A stretch of DNA of 48,803 nt from assembly GCA_011045955.1 (NCBI GenBank), contig DSBV01000087.1, forward strand, positions 1-48,803, in the 5' to 3' direction. The translations under genes were made by a program, and so were the position numbers. The DNA is from Bacteroidales bacterium. Its GTDB lineage: Bacteria; Bacteroidota; Bacteroidia; Bacteroidales; Tenuifilaceae. The notes below the pieces were generated by a model, which did not search any database, was not told the DNA's origin, and worked only from the letters and a program-made list of their open reading frames with translations. Positions 25,801-34,764 of this stretch are shown here, one piece after another. Within the stretch, counting starts at the first letter, position 1. Each line of letters starts with the position of its first letter.

Positions 25801-25827
25801 GATAAATATCATCATTGTTAATAAATT
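25787..25827. promoter_or_regulatory. 17-bp perfect inverted repeat: ribF terminator and/or operator
   Basis: AATTTATTAACAATGAT (25787-25803) and its exact complement (25811-25827) flank a 7-nt spacer. The repeat covers the ribF stop codon and overlaps the -33 box of the hydG-operon promoter. Each arm carries one Rex half-site (TTAACAA/TTGTTAA). The right arm with its flank reads TTGTTAATAAATTAAC, the first 16 positions of a Rex operator. The very A/T-rich stem lacks a T-tract, so an operator is at least as likely as a terminator. Confidence 0.5.
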
Positions 25828-26762
25828 AACTCATCAACCTGCTTGGCAGCGTGTGTAAGCGGTTGAAATAACAAACGGCTATCGGAAAAGTCAATTACAC
25901 CGGCTACCTGCTTATGGAAATAGATGTAGGCATCGCTACTGTGAAGCTTACCATCAAAATTGAGGATATGAAGTTCAACATTCCTTGTCAAAGCTGGATT
26001 CAAATCGGTATTATTGCCATTTGACCAAATGATGACCATGGCACGATACGATGATTTATTCCATTCCAGCGATACGGCATAAATGCCCTCTGGGGGAATG
26101 AGTTTACCCGCCTCTTCAATTTGAACCGTTAGGGTTGGAAAGCCAACATCTCCGAAAAAGTGTGAACCTTTGCCTAGCGCCCCAACAATCATGTAGTAAT
26201 AATCGAGGTAAGCATTTGCCCGCTGAATTTTTCCCTCCAATAATGCCTTTCGGATAGTGGTTGAGCTTACCGTTTCCTGCTGAATATCCTGCTCGGGTAT
26301 CTCCTCAACCATAAAGTTGTATTCCGAACTCAATTTTTTGAGTTCCTCGTAATCGCCCTCGCGGTTGTGTCCAAAATGATGATTAAAGCCTACAACAATG
26401 TAATGCGCATTAAGCTTGCTAATCAAGTAATCCCTGATAAATTGTTCCGATGAGATTTTTGAAAATTCGAGCGTAAATTTTACTATGATTAGATGATCGA
26501 GGCCAGTTTTGCTAAGCAGCTCAATTTTTTCGCGCTGCGAGAGGATGAACATCAGGTTTTTGCCTGCAGTTGCAGGGTAAAGTACTTTGCGTGGATGAGG
26601 GTAAAAAGTAATAAGAACCGACTCACCGCCAATACTTCGGGCAATCTCATTTATCCTGTTAATAATTACCTTATGGCCTAAGTGAACCCCATCGAACGAC
26701 CCGGTGGTGACCACCGGATTGGCTATTTCTCCTATACCATCGAATCCGTAATGAACTTTCAT
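25818..26762 (-). CDS. ribF: bifunctional riboflavin kinase / FAD synthetase
   Basis: The 314-residue enzyme makes FMN and FAD from riboflavin. The N-terminal adenylyltransferase domain shows GSFDGVHLGHK (21-31, HXGH at 27-30) and FYPHPRKVL. The ETVSSTTIRKALLEGKI block (about 160-176) closes that domain. The C-terminal kinase domain contains GKGSHFFGDVGFPTLTV (about 194-210), variant from the usual G-x-G-R-x-x-G-x-P-T, and YLDYYYMIVG before it. It is 9 nt behind rex, so the two are co-transcribed. Flavin supply suits an island with FMN-dependent HydB and a flavodoxin, though ribF is a housekeeping gene and the linkage may be fortuitous. Confidence 0.92.
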   Translation of the reverse strand: MKVHYGFDGIGEIANPVVTTGSFDGVHLGHKVIINRINEIARSIGGESVLITFYPHPRKVLYPATAGKNLMFILSQREKIELLSKTGLDHLIIVKFTLEFSKISSEQFIRDYLISKLNAHYIVVGFNHHFGHNREGDYEELKKLSSEYNFMVEEIPEQDIQQETVSSTTIRKALLEGKIQRANAYLDYYYMIVGALGKGSHFFGDVGFPTLTVQIEEAGKLIPPEGIYAVSLEWNKSSYRAMVIIWSNGNNTDLNPALTRNVELHILNFDGKLHSSDAYIYFHKQVAGVIDFSDSRLLFQPLTHAAKQVDELIY

Positions 26763-26771
26763 TACTATCTT

Positions 26772-27407
26772 TTACCGGGAGTAGCCCTGTTTAACAAAGT
26801 AAGCCACCTTCTCCATGGAGGTAATCATATCGTACTCTTCCAGGTAAACATTCTCAGGAACAACTAAAGGAATAGTTGTGAAGTTAAGGATTCCCTTAAT
26901 ACCAGTAGCAACAAGTTGCTCTGCAACTTGATTAGCAGTATCGGGGGGCGAAGAAATTATGGCGATGGAAATATCGTTACGTTTTATTATATCGGGCATG
27001 TCCTTCATGTGGTAGCAGTTTACACCTGAAATCACCCGGTTAACCTTATTGGGGTCCACATCAAAAGCGGCAACAATATTAAGTTTAGGGCGCTTGCCAT
27101 TGAAATAGGTAGTGATGGCGCGTCCTAGATTACCCATACCAACAACAGCAACATTTAATCCTACTTGGTGGTCGATGATATCGCCAATAACCTTAATGAG
27201 TTCCTGGGCATCGTAGCCTTTCTTTTTCATGCTCGAGTAACCAATAAGCATTAAATCGCGCCTAACCTGAACTGCTGTTATGTTGTGTAAACCGGCAAGC
27301 TCATGCGAGTAGATGTGAGTTTTACCTTTTGCCAGGCAATTAAGCAATGTCCTACGGTACTCACTTAGCCGTTCAATGGTTTTCCCAGGTAGATATGCCT
27401 TATCCAT
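26772..27407 (-). CDS. rex: redox-sensing transcriptional repressor Rex
   Basis: The 211-residue dimeric repressor releases DNA when NADH/NAD+ rises. The N-terminal winged helix (about 1-80) contains the recognition segment QVRRDLMLIG (47-56). The C-terminal Rossmann domain has VVGMGNLGRA (88-97) and the acidic AAFDVDPNK that selects NAD(H) over NADP(H). A C-terminal domain-swapped helix (EKVAYFVKQGY) is present. Length is normal. It has a consensus promoter (27431-27461) overlapping a Rex-like palindrome, and its likely operator lies in the divergent hyd promoter region at 35350-35367. Targets therefore probably include hydCBA. Confidence 0.97.
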   Translation of the reverse strand: MDKAYLPGKTIERLSEYRRTLLNCLAKGKTHIYSHELAGLHNITAVQVRRDLMLIGYSSMKKKGYDAQELIKVIGDIIDHQVGLNVAVVGMGNLGRAITTYFNGKRPKLNIVAAFDVDPNKVNRVISGVNCYHMKDMPDIIKRNDISIAIISSPPDTANQVAEQLVATGIKGILNFTTIPLVVPENVYLEEYDMITSMEKVAYFVKQGYSR

Positions 27408-27430
27408 AGTTCAATTGTTTCAACTCAACA

Positions 27431-27461
27431 CAAAACTACTTAACTTTTTTCATTTAACAAA
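27431..27461 (-). promoter_or_regulatory. rex promoter
   Basis: TTTG (27461-27458), a 19-nt spacer and TAGTTTTG (27438-27431): a full match to the Bacteroidetes consensus. TTTGTTAAATG at the -33 box contains the half-site TTGTTAA, within the imperfect palindrome TTTAACAAACGGTTGTTTTAAA (27453-27474). Autoregulation is possible. Confidence 0.6.
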
Positions 27462-27484
27462 CGGTTGTTTTAAATAAAGTGGAT

Positions 27485-28633
27485 TTAAATGCCATCGTTT
27501 AGTGTATCGAAACCGGGTAAAGGGAATGTGATGGTAAAAGTTGAACCCACACCGGGTTCGCTGTGAACATCAATTCTAGCGCCATATAAATCTACCACTC
27601 GTTTAACAATCGAAAGTCCTAAACCGCTTCCGGTTACATTTTTGCTCTGCGGATTTTTGATTCGGGTAAACTCCTGGAAAAGTTTTGGTATATCTTCGGG
27701 CTCGATGCCAATTCCAGAATCGGATATTACAAGCGTAACCTCCGAGGCCGATCTACAGATACTACAATGAACCCACCCTCCAGGTATATTGTATTTGACA
27801 GCATTGGAAATGAGGTTGTTGAATAAAATCTCCATGTCGTCGGAATCGGCAAGCATGAAAACGGGATCGGAGGTTTGCAGGGTAAGGGTTACATCGCGTT
27901 GAATGGCAAGGGGTGTCATGGTTTCAATGGCCGAACGAGCCACAAGGGTTAAATCGATTTCACGAAGGTTTCGCTGTCGTTTGCCCAATTCGATATGTGT
28001 GAGGTCGAGTAGATCCATTATTAGGTTACGCATGGATTGGATTCGCGCTAGCGAACGGTCGATAAAATTCATGTAACTATCAATGCTATTGCCGGCCTGC
28101 TTTTCCTGCATCATCTTCAGGTAACCCTCAATTGCATTGAGTGGAGCCTTAAGCTCATGCGATAACACGGTGAGGAACTGAAATCGTACCTGCTTGCCCT
28201 CACGATGAAGCTTACGGGTCATGCGCCGCAGAAAATAATGCTTGGTAATATTTTCAATGGACGATTTAAGTTCCTGAGGGGTAAAGGGTTTGGGAACAAA
28301 ATTGTAGGCACCAATGTTAGTAGCCCTGACAGCAAGTTCCAGCGAGGCATAGGAGGTAATCATCATAACCAAGATATCGGGGTAGTTCTCGTTGATGAAC
28401 TGCAACACCTCAACTCCCTGAATACCAGGAAGCTTATTATCGAGCAAAACAATGGCCGGGCCAGAACGCTTGATGATATCGATAGCCTCCTCGCCTGTGG
28501 CTGCTTCAATCACATTAAAGCCTATATCGTCCTCAAGGAACGGATAGCTAACCACAAAATTCCGCAGAATACGAATTACACCGGAACGGATTCCAGGCTC
28601 ATCGTCAACAACTAATATATCCACAACTTCCAT
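27485..28633 (-). CDS. receiver-histidine kinase hybrid (REC-HisKA-HATPase)
   Basis: The 382-residue soluble protein has an N-terminal receiver domain (about 5-125; acidic pair D10-D11, phospho-acceptor D65 in LLDNKLPG, K115 in VPKPF). A histidine-kinase core follows, with H159 in TVLSHELKAPLNAIEG, N-box NNLISNAVKYN, and G boxes DSGIGIEPED and GSGLGLSIVKRVV. With no membrane segment and no input domain apart from the receiver, it should take phosphate from the upstream sensor kinase/receiver pair and relay it, or be switched by it. Its start overlaps the preceding receiver gene's stop by one base, so coupled synthesis is expected. No DNA-binding output domain is present. Confidence 0.9.
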   Translation of the reverse strand: MEVVDILVVDDEPGIRSGVIRILRNFVVSYPFLEDDIGFNVIEAATGEEAIDIIKRSGPAIVLLDNKLPGIQGVEVLQFINENYPDILVMMITSYASLELAVRATNIGAYNFVPKPFTPQELKSSIENITKHYFLRRMTRKLHREGKQVRFQFLTVLSHELKAPLNAIEGYLKMMQEKQAGNSIDSYMNFIDRSLARIQSMRNLIMDLLDLTHIELGKRQRNLREIDLTLVARSAIETMTPLAIQRDVTLTLQTSDPVFMLADSDDMEILFNNLISNAVKYNIPGGWVHCSICRSASEVTLVISDSGIGIEPEDIPKLFQEFTRIKNPQSKNVTGSGLGLSIVKRVVDLYGARIDVHSEPGVGSTFTITFPLPGFDTLNDGI

Positions 28634-29028
28634 TATACCTTAAGCAATTTCAATATTTCACGATGCATCTGATCGGGGCGAATTCCTTTTTCGAGGTATA
28701 AATCGGCTTTAATCCACTGGCGTTCCTGTTCGCTTGAAATACCAAACGACATGCCAGTCTCAGCCGATACGGCAGTGGCTATTATAACGGGGGTATCGGG
28801 ATACATTCGTTTTAGCTTGTAGCTAAGTATGAAACCGCTATCCTCGTTTTCCATCATAAGATCGAGTATGGCTAAATCGGGCTTAATATTCTTTAAAATG
28901 TTCTCCGCTTCACGCTGGCTTTGGGCAGTTACTACATCAAAACCCATTTTTTCAACATGAAACTTGAGCTGAAACAGGTAGTCGGGATCGTCATCAACTA
29001 TCAGAATAGTTTTTCGTGCACTAGCCAT
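28633..29028 (-). CDS. stand-alone receiver-domain protein
   Basis: The 131-residue CheY-like protein has acidic residues D12-D14, phospho-acceptor D56 in AILDLMME, and conserved Lys in YLEKGIRP (about 113). There is an insert-like stretch (SFGISSEQERQWIKADLY) between alpha-4 and beta-5 that is longer than in CheY. It has no output domain, so it acts by protein contact or as phosphorelay intermediate. It sits 17 nt after the hydrogenase-like sensor kinase and overlaps the REC-HK hybrid, which makes the most likely order sensor kinase to this protein to hybrid. Confidence 0.88.
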   Translation of the reverse strand: MASARKTILIVDDDPDYLFQLKFHVEKMGFDVVTAQSQREAENILKNIKPDLAILDLMMENEDSGFILSYKLKRMYPDTPVIIATAVSAETGMSFGISSEQERQWIKADLYLEKGIRPDQMHREILKLLKV

Positions 29029-29045
29029 GACTGTCGTATTATTAG

Positions 29046-31058
29046 TTAATCATTATCATTGTTGCCAAAATCATTATCGGCATAACGGGGCAGGGTTATC
29101 CTAAAGGTTGTACCGGTAGGTCCTTTTTGGGGATCAGTATTGGATTCCACATCAATTTTACCTTTGTGCATTTTAACAATACCGTAGGTAGTGGCTAGTC
29201 CTAATCCGGTTCCCTTGCCAATTCCCTTAGTGGTGAAAAATGGGGTGAAGAGCTTATCCATATTCTCCTCGGGGATCCCATCGCCAGTATCGATTACACT
29301 AATCGAAATCTGACTATCATCGCCGTCGATGACAACTGTAAGATCACCGCCATTGGGCATGGCTTCAATTGCGTTTTTATTCAGGTTGGTAAGCACCTGC
29401 ATCATCTGCTCGTAATCGAGACTAGCCATCAGGTTTGATGCTCTGCAAATCACATTGGAGGTAATATTCTTTGGGATAACAATCCCGGCAATGCTATCCT
29501 CTGCCAATTTCTTTACATTAACCTTTTCCACCTTGACCTGATTCTTGCGGGCAAAATTTAGCAAACCGCTAACAATTTTCTTGCACCGCTCCGCCTGCGA
29601 CAATATCAACTCCAAATCCTTACGCAGGGGATCGTCGGGTTTACACTCATCGAGCAGTATGTTGCTGTACATCAAAACAACACCCAAAGGGTTGTTTAGC
29701 TCGTGGGCAATACCGGCCGATAGCTGCCCCATATGGGCAAGTTTCTCGGAATGCTTGAGAGCCTGTTGCATTTTTGCCAATTTCTCATTTGAAATGGCGA
29801 GGTCGTTGATGGATTCATGCAGTTCCTCAATGGCATATGGCAAACACATTTCCACCTCGGCAAGTCCCTCAACAATAGCAATGGCATGTTCGGTACAAGT
29901 ATCGTAACCACATGCACCACAGTTCAGATGGTCGCGAGGGGTAAACTTGCCCATCTTAGCCAATACCTTGTTGATTTGGTCGTCGGTTGGTTTTGAAATA
30001 CGTTTATCGTCGGAGGAAAACCTATGCGTGAGGTCAAGGTCTTTAAATTTTGATATGGCTAGCTCCCACTCTTTAAGCTGATCGGGAGTTACCTTGTTAC
30101 GGGCATAGGAGCTGATGTACGTTTTGCGCTCAAAACGTTTGCCTCCGGGTGACATGCCAGGCCCCATGATGCAACCCTCGCAGCAAAGTAGCTCTAGGTT
30201 TTGCCCCTTCAGGTTACCGGATTCCCATTCCTTTATGGCTTCCTGAAAGCCTATTCGACCTTCGGCTACAGTGATGTTGCCCTCAATTAGGTCATCAAAT
30301 ATGTTAACGGTTTGCATTAACCCCCTACTAACCGGGAATATCGCCCCGCGGCCAGCATGGGGTGGGTCAAAATCAAATGGTTCAACGCTATCGGGCGTTA
30401 TACTGGCCTGTTCAAAAAGAACCCGCAACTCCCGAAAGGTTATTGCCTCGTCAATATCAACGGATTCATCCTTTTTGGCTATGCAAGGGCCAATAAAAAC
30501 CTGTTTAAGGCTACTGTCAATTTGCCTTACCACCCTGCTTATGGCCACCATAGGCGACACTAGGGGTGCTAAATTCTCTACCAAATCGGGATGGTAGTAA
30601 CGAATGTAAGTAACAATAGCAGGACAATCGCTCGAGATATAACCCTTACTCGATCCATCCTCCAGTAACGATTTGTAACGGCTGGCCACCAAATCGGCTC
30701 CAAAAGCTACCTCAAAAACGTGGCTAAATCCCAACGCTCTGAGCATTCCAACGAAACGACGGTAATCGTCAATCTCAGCAAACTCTGCGGGGAAACTGGG
30801 AGCTACCAGTGCAGCAACCTTTTCGTTGCTTTGAAGTATACTCTTTACCTCGTTTCGGGTAAGCAGAAACACCTTAGCATCCTGGCTGCAAACCTTAACG
30901 CAATTGCCACATCCTATGCACCTTTCAGGGATGACCTCAGCCTGACCATTGACAATTTTAATTGCCTTAGCTGGGCATTCTCTAACACAGGTGTAGCAAA
31001 CCCTACAAAGTTCCTTTATGGTATAAACCAATTTTCTTTTTTCCCGATTTGTTACCAT
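29046..31058 (-). CDS. hydrogenase-like iron-sulfur sensor histidine kinase
   Basis: The 670-residue cytoplasmic protein contains, in order: a 2x[4Fe-4S] ferredoxin domain (C18-C64 region, CX2CX2CX3C twice); an [FeFe]-hydrogenase large-subunit-like domain (about 80-320); an Fe-S domain with C380, C383, C388 and C405; a coiled coil (about 410-440); and a histidine kinase (H452 in [14 protein letters not shown]-box [10 protein letters not shown] boxes DTGDGIPEE and [11 protein letters not shown]). Of the H-cluster motifs, L1 is SSDCPA (D144 replaces the proton-transfer Cys, C145 kept), L2 is GPCIAKK (C192) and L3 is CCEGC (C293, C296), so the [4Fe-4S] ligands are conserved. Sensory group-C-type hydrogenases are known to have such changes. 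It follows hydA by 17 nt and presumably senses H2, CO or redox state. Confidence 0.9.
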   Translation of the reverse strand: MVTNREKRKLVYTIKELCRVCYTCVRECPAKAIKIVNGQAEVIPERCIGCGNCVKVCSQDAKVFLLTRNEVKSILQSNEKVAALVAPSFPAEFAEIDDYRRFVGMLRALGFSHVFEVAFGADLVASRYKSLLEDGSSKGYISSDCPAIVTYIRYYHPDLVENLAPLVSPMVAISRVVRQIDSSLKQVFIGPCIAKKDESVDIDEAITFRELRVLFEQASITPDSVEPFDFDPPHAGRGAIFPVSRGLMQTVNIFDDLIEGNITVAEGRIGFQEAIKEWESGNLKGQNLELLCCEGCIMGPGMSPGGKRFERKTYISSYARNKVTPDQLKEWELAISKFKDLDLTHRFSSDDKRISKPTDDQINKVLAKMGKFTPRDHLNCGACGYDTCTEHAIAIVEGLAEVEMCLPYAIEELHESINDLAISNEKLAKMQQALKHSEKLAHMGQLSAGIAHELNNPLGVVLMYSNILLDECKPDDPLRKDLELILSQAERCKKIVSGLLNFARKNQVKVEKVNVKKLAEDSIAGIVIPKNITSNVICRASNLMASLDYEQMMQVLTNLNKNAIEAMPNGGDLTVVIDGDDSQISISVIDTGDGIPEENMDKLFTPFFTTKGIGKGTGLGLATTYGIVKMHKGKIDVESNTDPQKGPTGTTFRITLPRYADNDFGNNDND

Positions 31059-31075
31059 TCTCCGGTCAAATTATA

Positions 31076-32800
31076 TTAAAGTAAAACCTCCCTTTTTGAA
31101 TATCGGGTGTAAAGAAACTTTTTCGATTTTTCGCCGCCAGTTTCTCCTAAAAAATCATCGTAAATGGCTTTAACCAAGGGGTTACGGGCAGCACACTTAA
31201 TGCCTTCAGCCTCATCAATTTCAATAATTGCTTTGGTACGCAACTTAACATACTTATCCTCGTGAACATAGGGTTGGCCACCGCCATTTACGCAACCACC
31301 GGGGCAAGCCATTACCTCAATGTAGTCCAGTTTAACATCGCCTTCCATCAAAACCGGGAGAATTGAATGTATGTTTTTTAACCCATTAACAACTGCAAAG
31401 GTGAATGTTTGGCCAGCGGCATTGAAAGAGAATGCCTTTACTCCAGATATTATTTTCACCTCGGTTATTTTGCTGTCGTTAAGTTCTTTTGATGTGAGTT
31501 TATGGTAAACCACCCGGGCCAGTGCCTCGGCTGAACCTCCTGATATTCCAAATAGTTTTCCGGACGAACTACGGATATTAAATGGTTTATCGGGATGTTG
31601 CGGTTCAATTCCCTGGATATCGATGCCGTAAAGTTTAATCAGTCGAACCAGTTCGCGTGTCGATAAAACCGTATCCACGTCGGAAAGGCCGCGGGTAGTC
31701 ATCTCCTCCCTTTGAGCTTCAAACTTTTTGGCCAAACAGGGCATTACAGAAACAGAGAATATTTTTGACAAATTAATCTCATTTTCTGCAGCAAAGTAGT
31801 TCCTAATTAGCGATCCCATTACCTGCTGAGGCGATTTAACGGCACTCAGTGCCGGGATATAATCCGGATACCACTGTTCAACAAACTTAACCCATGCGGG
31901 GCAACACGATGAAAACATAGGTAGATTGTTGCCATTTCCCTTTCGGGCAATCAGCTCAGCAGCCATTTCAACTGCAGCGATATCGGCAGCAACGGCCGTG
32001 TCAAATACATACTTAAACCCGATTTTCCGTAATGCATTGTATAGCAATTTGTTAACATCCTTACTGGCTTTAAGCCCAAACTCAGTAGCTACTGAAACCG
32101 AAATTGAAGGGGCAATTTGAACGACAGGGATTAAATCGGGGTTGCTAAGTGCATCCATAACCTCGGCAAAATTTTGGCGTTCATGTAAGGCGCCAGTGGG
32201 GCAAACCAGCACACACTGACCGCAACCTATACAGCTGGAGAAGTTCAAGTCGCGCGACATGGTGGTTCCCACATACATGTTGCAGCCCCTATTAACAAAC
32301 TCAAAGGTTGATACCGATTGAACCTCATCGCAAACTCTAATACATCTGCCACAAAGAATACACTTAGCAGGGTCGCGAACAATACTTGGGCTGGAAAGGT
32401 CAAGCTTTTGGGTGAAAGACTTACGTAAAACCTTACGTTCACGAATATGCAGTTCTGCTGCCAAATCCTGTAGCTCACAAAAACCGTTTCGCTCACAGTA
32501 TAAGCAGTCGTCGGGATGGTTGGCAAGAAGTAACTCAACCAGGGTTTTGCGGGCGCGCACCACCCGGGGCGAATGGGTCATAACACGCATACCATTCTCC
32601 ACTATGTGTGAGCACGAAGTCACTAGTGTATCGCGGCCCTCAACCTCAACAACACATAATCTACACGCCCCCGATGGAGTTAAATTGGTCATATTGCAAA
32701 GTGTAGGTACTCTGATACCGTTACGGTTTAAGGCCTCAAGAATAGTATCGCCTTTATGAGCCTGAATTGTTCTATTATTCACTTCTATTGTAATGTTCAT
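31076..32800 (-). CDS. hydA: [FeFe]-hydrogenase catalytic subunit HydA
   Basis: The 574-residue enzyme has an N-terminal [2Fe-2S] domain (C35, C46, C49 and C63), a His-Cys3 [4Fe-4S] site (H95, C99, C102, C108), a 2x[4Fe-4S] ferredoxin domain (C147-C157 and C190-C200) and the H-cluster domain. All H-cluster motifs are intact: L1 SSCCPAW (C299 proton relay, C300), L2 MPCLAKK (C355) and L3 EVMACPGGCVNGGGQP (C499, C503). Length and numbering coincide with Clostridium pasteurianum CpI. With HydB and HydC it forms the NAD-linked trimeric type (group A3-like), which can couple H2 to NADH and ferredoxin. HydG nearby supplies cofactor. Confidence 0.97.
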   Translation of the reverse strand: MNITIEVNNRTIQAHKGDTILEALNRNGIRVPTLCNMTNLTPSGACRLCVVEVEGRDTLVTSCSHIVENGMRVMTHSPRVVRARKTLVELLLANHPDDCLYCERNGFCELQDLAAELHIRERKVLRKSFTQKLDLSSPSIVRDPAKCILCGRCIRVCDEVQSVSTFEFVNRGCNMYVGTTMSRDLNFSSCIGCGQCVLVCPTGALHERQNFAEVMDALSNPDLIPVVQIAPSISVSVATEFGLKASKDVNKLLYNALRKIGFKYVFDTAVAADIAAVEMAAELIARKGNGNNLPMFSSCCPAWVKFVEQWYPDYIPALSAVKSPQQVMGSLIRNYFAAENEINLSKIFSVSVMPCLAKKFEAQREEMTTRGLSDVDTVLSTRELVRLIKLYGIDIQGIEPQHPDKPFNIRSSSGKLFGISGGSAEALARVVYHKLTSKELNDSKITEVKIISGVKAFSFNAAGQTFTFAVVNGLKNIHSILPVLMEGDVKLDYIEVMACPGGCVNGGGQPYVHEDKYVKLRTKAIIEIDEAEGIKCAARNPLVKAIYDDFLGETGGEKSKKFLYTRYSKREVLL

Positions 32801-32812
32801 AGCAGCATAACT

Positions 32813-34762
32813 TTACTTGAAGAAAACAGCACCAAACTTGCATGTATCCTGGCATATACCGCATCCAATACAACGCTCCTCCACAATAAAGTAGGAGGAA
32901 CGAGGCGTTCCGTATATGGCCTGTGTTGGGCACTTCTTGGCGCAGGCTGTGCAACCCTTGCAACGCTCAATATCGATATAAAATGTTCTTAAATCGCGAC
33001 AAACACTAGCCCTGCACTTACGGTCAAAGATATGCTCCTCAAACTCATCGCGAAACGATTTTAAGGCCTTCAGGATTGGCTTGGGTGCTGTTTGACCTAA
33101 CCCACATAGCGATGTGTCGCGCATAACCTCAGCCAGGGTTTCGAGCTGAATAACCCCCTTAAACCGTTCCAGGGTATTATGCCCTTCGTTACTAACCGGT
33201 CGTTTCGATATGTTATCGAGTATTTGGTACATCCGGTTCGAACCCTCACGGCAAGGAATACATTTACCGCAGCTCTCATTGCGTATAAAATGCATGAAGT
33301 ATTTTACCAGGTCAACCATACAAACAGTATTGTCGAGAACCTGAACACCACCCGAGCCAAGGCTTATTCCTCGCCTTGGAAGTTCATCAAAGTCAATGGG
33401 AGCATCTAGTTCATCGGCAGTAACGCTCACCCCCGAAGGACCTCCCAGGTGCAATGCTTTAAAAGTTCTTCCATCCTTTACCCCGCCAGCTAGGTCGAGC
33501 AAAGTTGCAAGTGGCTCACCAAAGGTTAACTCTACCCAGCAGGTTTGAGATGCGTGACCATTAATGGAGAATATTTTCGTTCCCTTCGACCCCTCGGTTC
33601 CAAAAGCGGCAAACCATTGAGGCCCATTACTGATAATTTCAGGTATATTGGCTAGGGTCTCAACATTATTAATAACGGTGGGCTTGCCATTTAGTCCAAA
33701 TTCAGCAGGGTAAGGCGGTTTAATGGTAGGCATCCCACGTTTACCCTCAAGGCTTTTAATCAAAGCAGTTTCCTCGCCGCAAACGTAAGCGCCAGGGCCC
33801 TTATGCACCTCAACATCGAGAGAATAGCCACTTCCTAGTATATCATAGCCAAGCAGCCCTACCTCATAGGCCTGTTCAATAGCATTCTGAATGCGTTGAA
33901 TGGAAACCTTATACCTATCGCGAATATAAATTAAGGCCTTACTTGCCGACACGGCATAGGAGCTTAGAATAATTCCTTCAACAACCTTATGCGGATCGCT
34001 TTCTATAAGCAAACGATCCATGAATCCACCAGGATCACTCTCATCGGCATTACAAATCAGGTAGCGATCGCTGGTGGCAACCTGTAACGCTTTACGCCAC
34101 TTGGCGCCGGTGTGAAAAGCTCCACCACCCCTACCTCGTAATCCACTCTCCTCTACTATACGGCAAATATCGTCGAAAGTGTATTCCCTGATGGCTTTAG
34201 CCAAAGCACTGTATCCGCCATAAGCAATATACTCGGCTATGCTATCGGGGCATAAAATGCCAGCATTCTTTAGCAGTAAACGGTTTTGTCGTTTAAAAAA
34301 AGGGAGTTCGTTTTTAAACGGGATTCCGTGCCATGGCTCATGAATTTCGGAATGGTACTGGAAAATGGCATACTCAGGCTGAATAAAACCATTAAGTACT
34401 CCATCGAGTATGGAGTTAACCCTGTCAGGAGTTACATTGGTAAAAGCCACTCTTGTCTTGCCGGGTATCTGCACCTCAACAATTGGTTCCAGGGAGCATA
34501 GACCATGGCTACCAACACAAATTACATCGGCATCAACAGCATAATCATCCAAATACTGTTCAATTGCCATTTTGGTTTTAAGTGCACCAGCAACTATAGA
34601 CGATGTAGTAACGCCAACATATATCACTGGCTGCCTAACCCGTTCGTGCCTTAATGCGCTAAATTTATCACTTACCTCGGTAGGCCAAACCCCATAGTGA
34701 AGATTTGGAACAACAGCATCTTTTATAAAAGCTAATTCCGCTTTGGAATCGCACCGAGCCAT
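32813..34762 (-). CDS. hydB: NADH-binding flavoprotein subunit HydB (NuoF-like)
   Basis: The 649-residue subunit carries FMN, NAD(H) and Fe-S clusters. The NuoF core has the NADH/FMN motif GLRGRGGGAF (207-216) and NADESDPGGF (238-247), then the [4Fe-4S] site ESCGKCIPCREG (near 490). A C-terminal 2x[4Fe-4S] ferredoxin domain (about 595-645) completes it. The N-terminal thioredoxin-like domain (about 45-100) normally binds a [2Fe-2S] cluster, but three of its four cysteine positions are replaced (G50, S55 and S85, with only C89 kept). It starts 2 nt after the hydC stop and ends 12 nt before hydA. Confidence 0.95.
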   Translation of the reverse strand: MARCDSKAELAFIKDAVVPNLHYGVWPTEVSDKFSALRHERVRQPVIYVGVTTSSIVAGALKTKMAIEQYLDDYAVDADVICVGSHGLCSLEPIVEVQIPGKTRVAFTNVTPDRVNSILDGVLNGFIQPEYAIFQYHSEIHEPWHGIPFKNELPFFKRQNRLLLKNAGILCPDSIAEYIAYGGYSALAKAIREYTFDDICRIVEESGLRGRGGGAFHTGAKWRKALQVATSDRYLICNADESDPGGFMDRLLIESDPHKVVEGIILSSYAVSASKALIYIRDRYKVSIQRIQNAIEQAYEVGLLGYDILGSGYSLDVEVHKGPGAYVCGEETALIKSLEGKRGMPTIKPPYPAEFGLNGKPTVINNVETLANIPEIISNGPQWFAAFGTEGSKGTKIFSINGHASQTCWVELTFGEPLATLLDLAGGVKDGRTFKALHLGGPSGVSVTADELDAPIDFDELPRRGISLGSGGVQVLDNTVCMVDLVKYFMHFIRNESCGKCIPCREGSNRMYQILDNISKRPVSNEGHNTLERFKGVIQLETLAEVMRDTSLCGLGQTAPKPILKALKSFRDEFEEHIFDRKCRASVCRDLRTFYIDIERCKGCTACAKKCPTQAIYGTPRSSYFIVEERCIGCGICQDTCKFGAVFFK

Positions 34763-34764
34763 GT

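Noticed and set aside
31076-32800. NADP-reducing or NuoG-like subunit instead of HydA
   Set aside because: All three H-cluster motifs with both L1 cysteines are present, which NuoG lacks.
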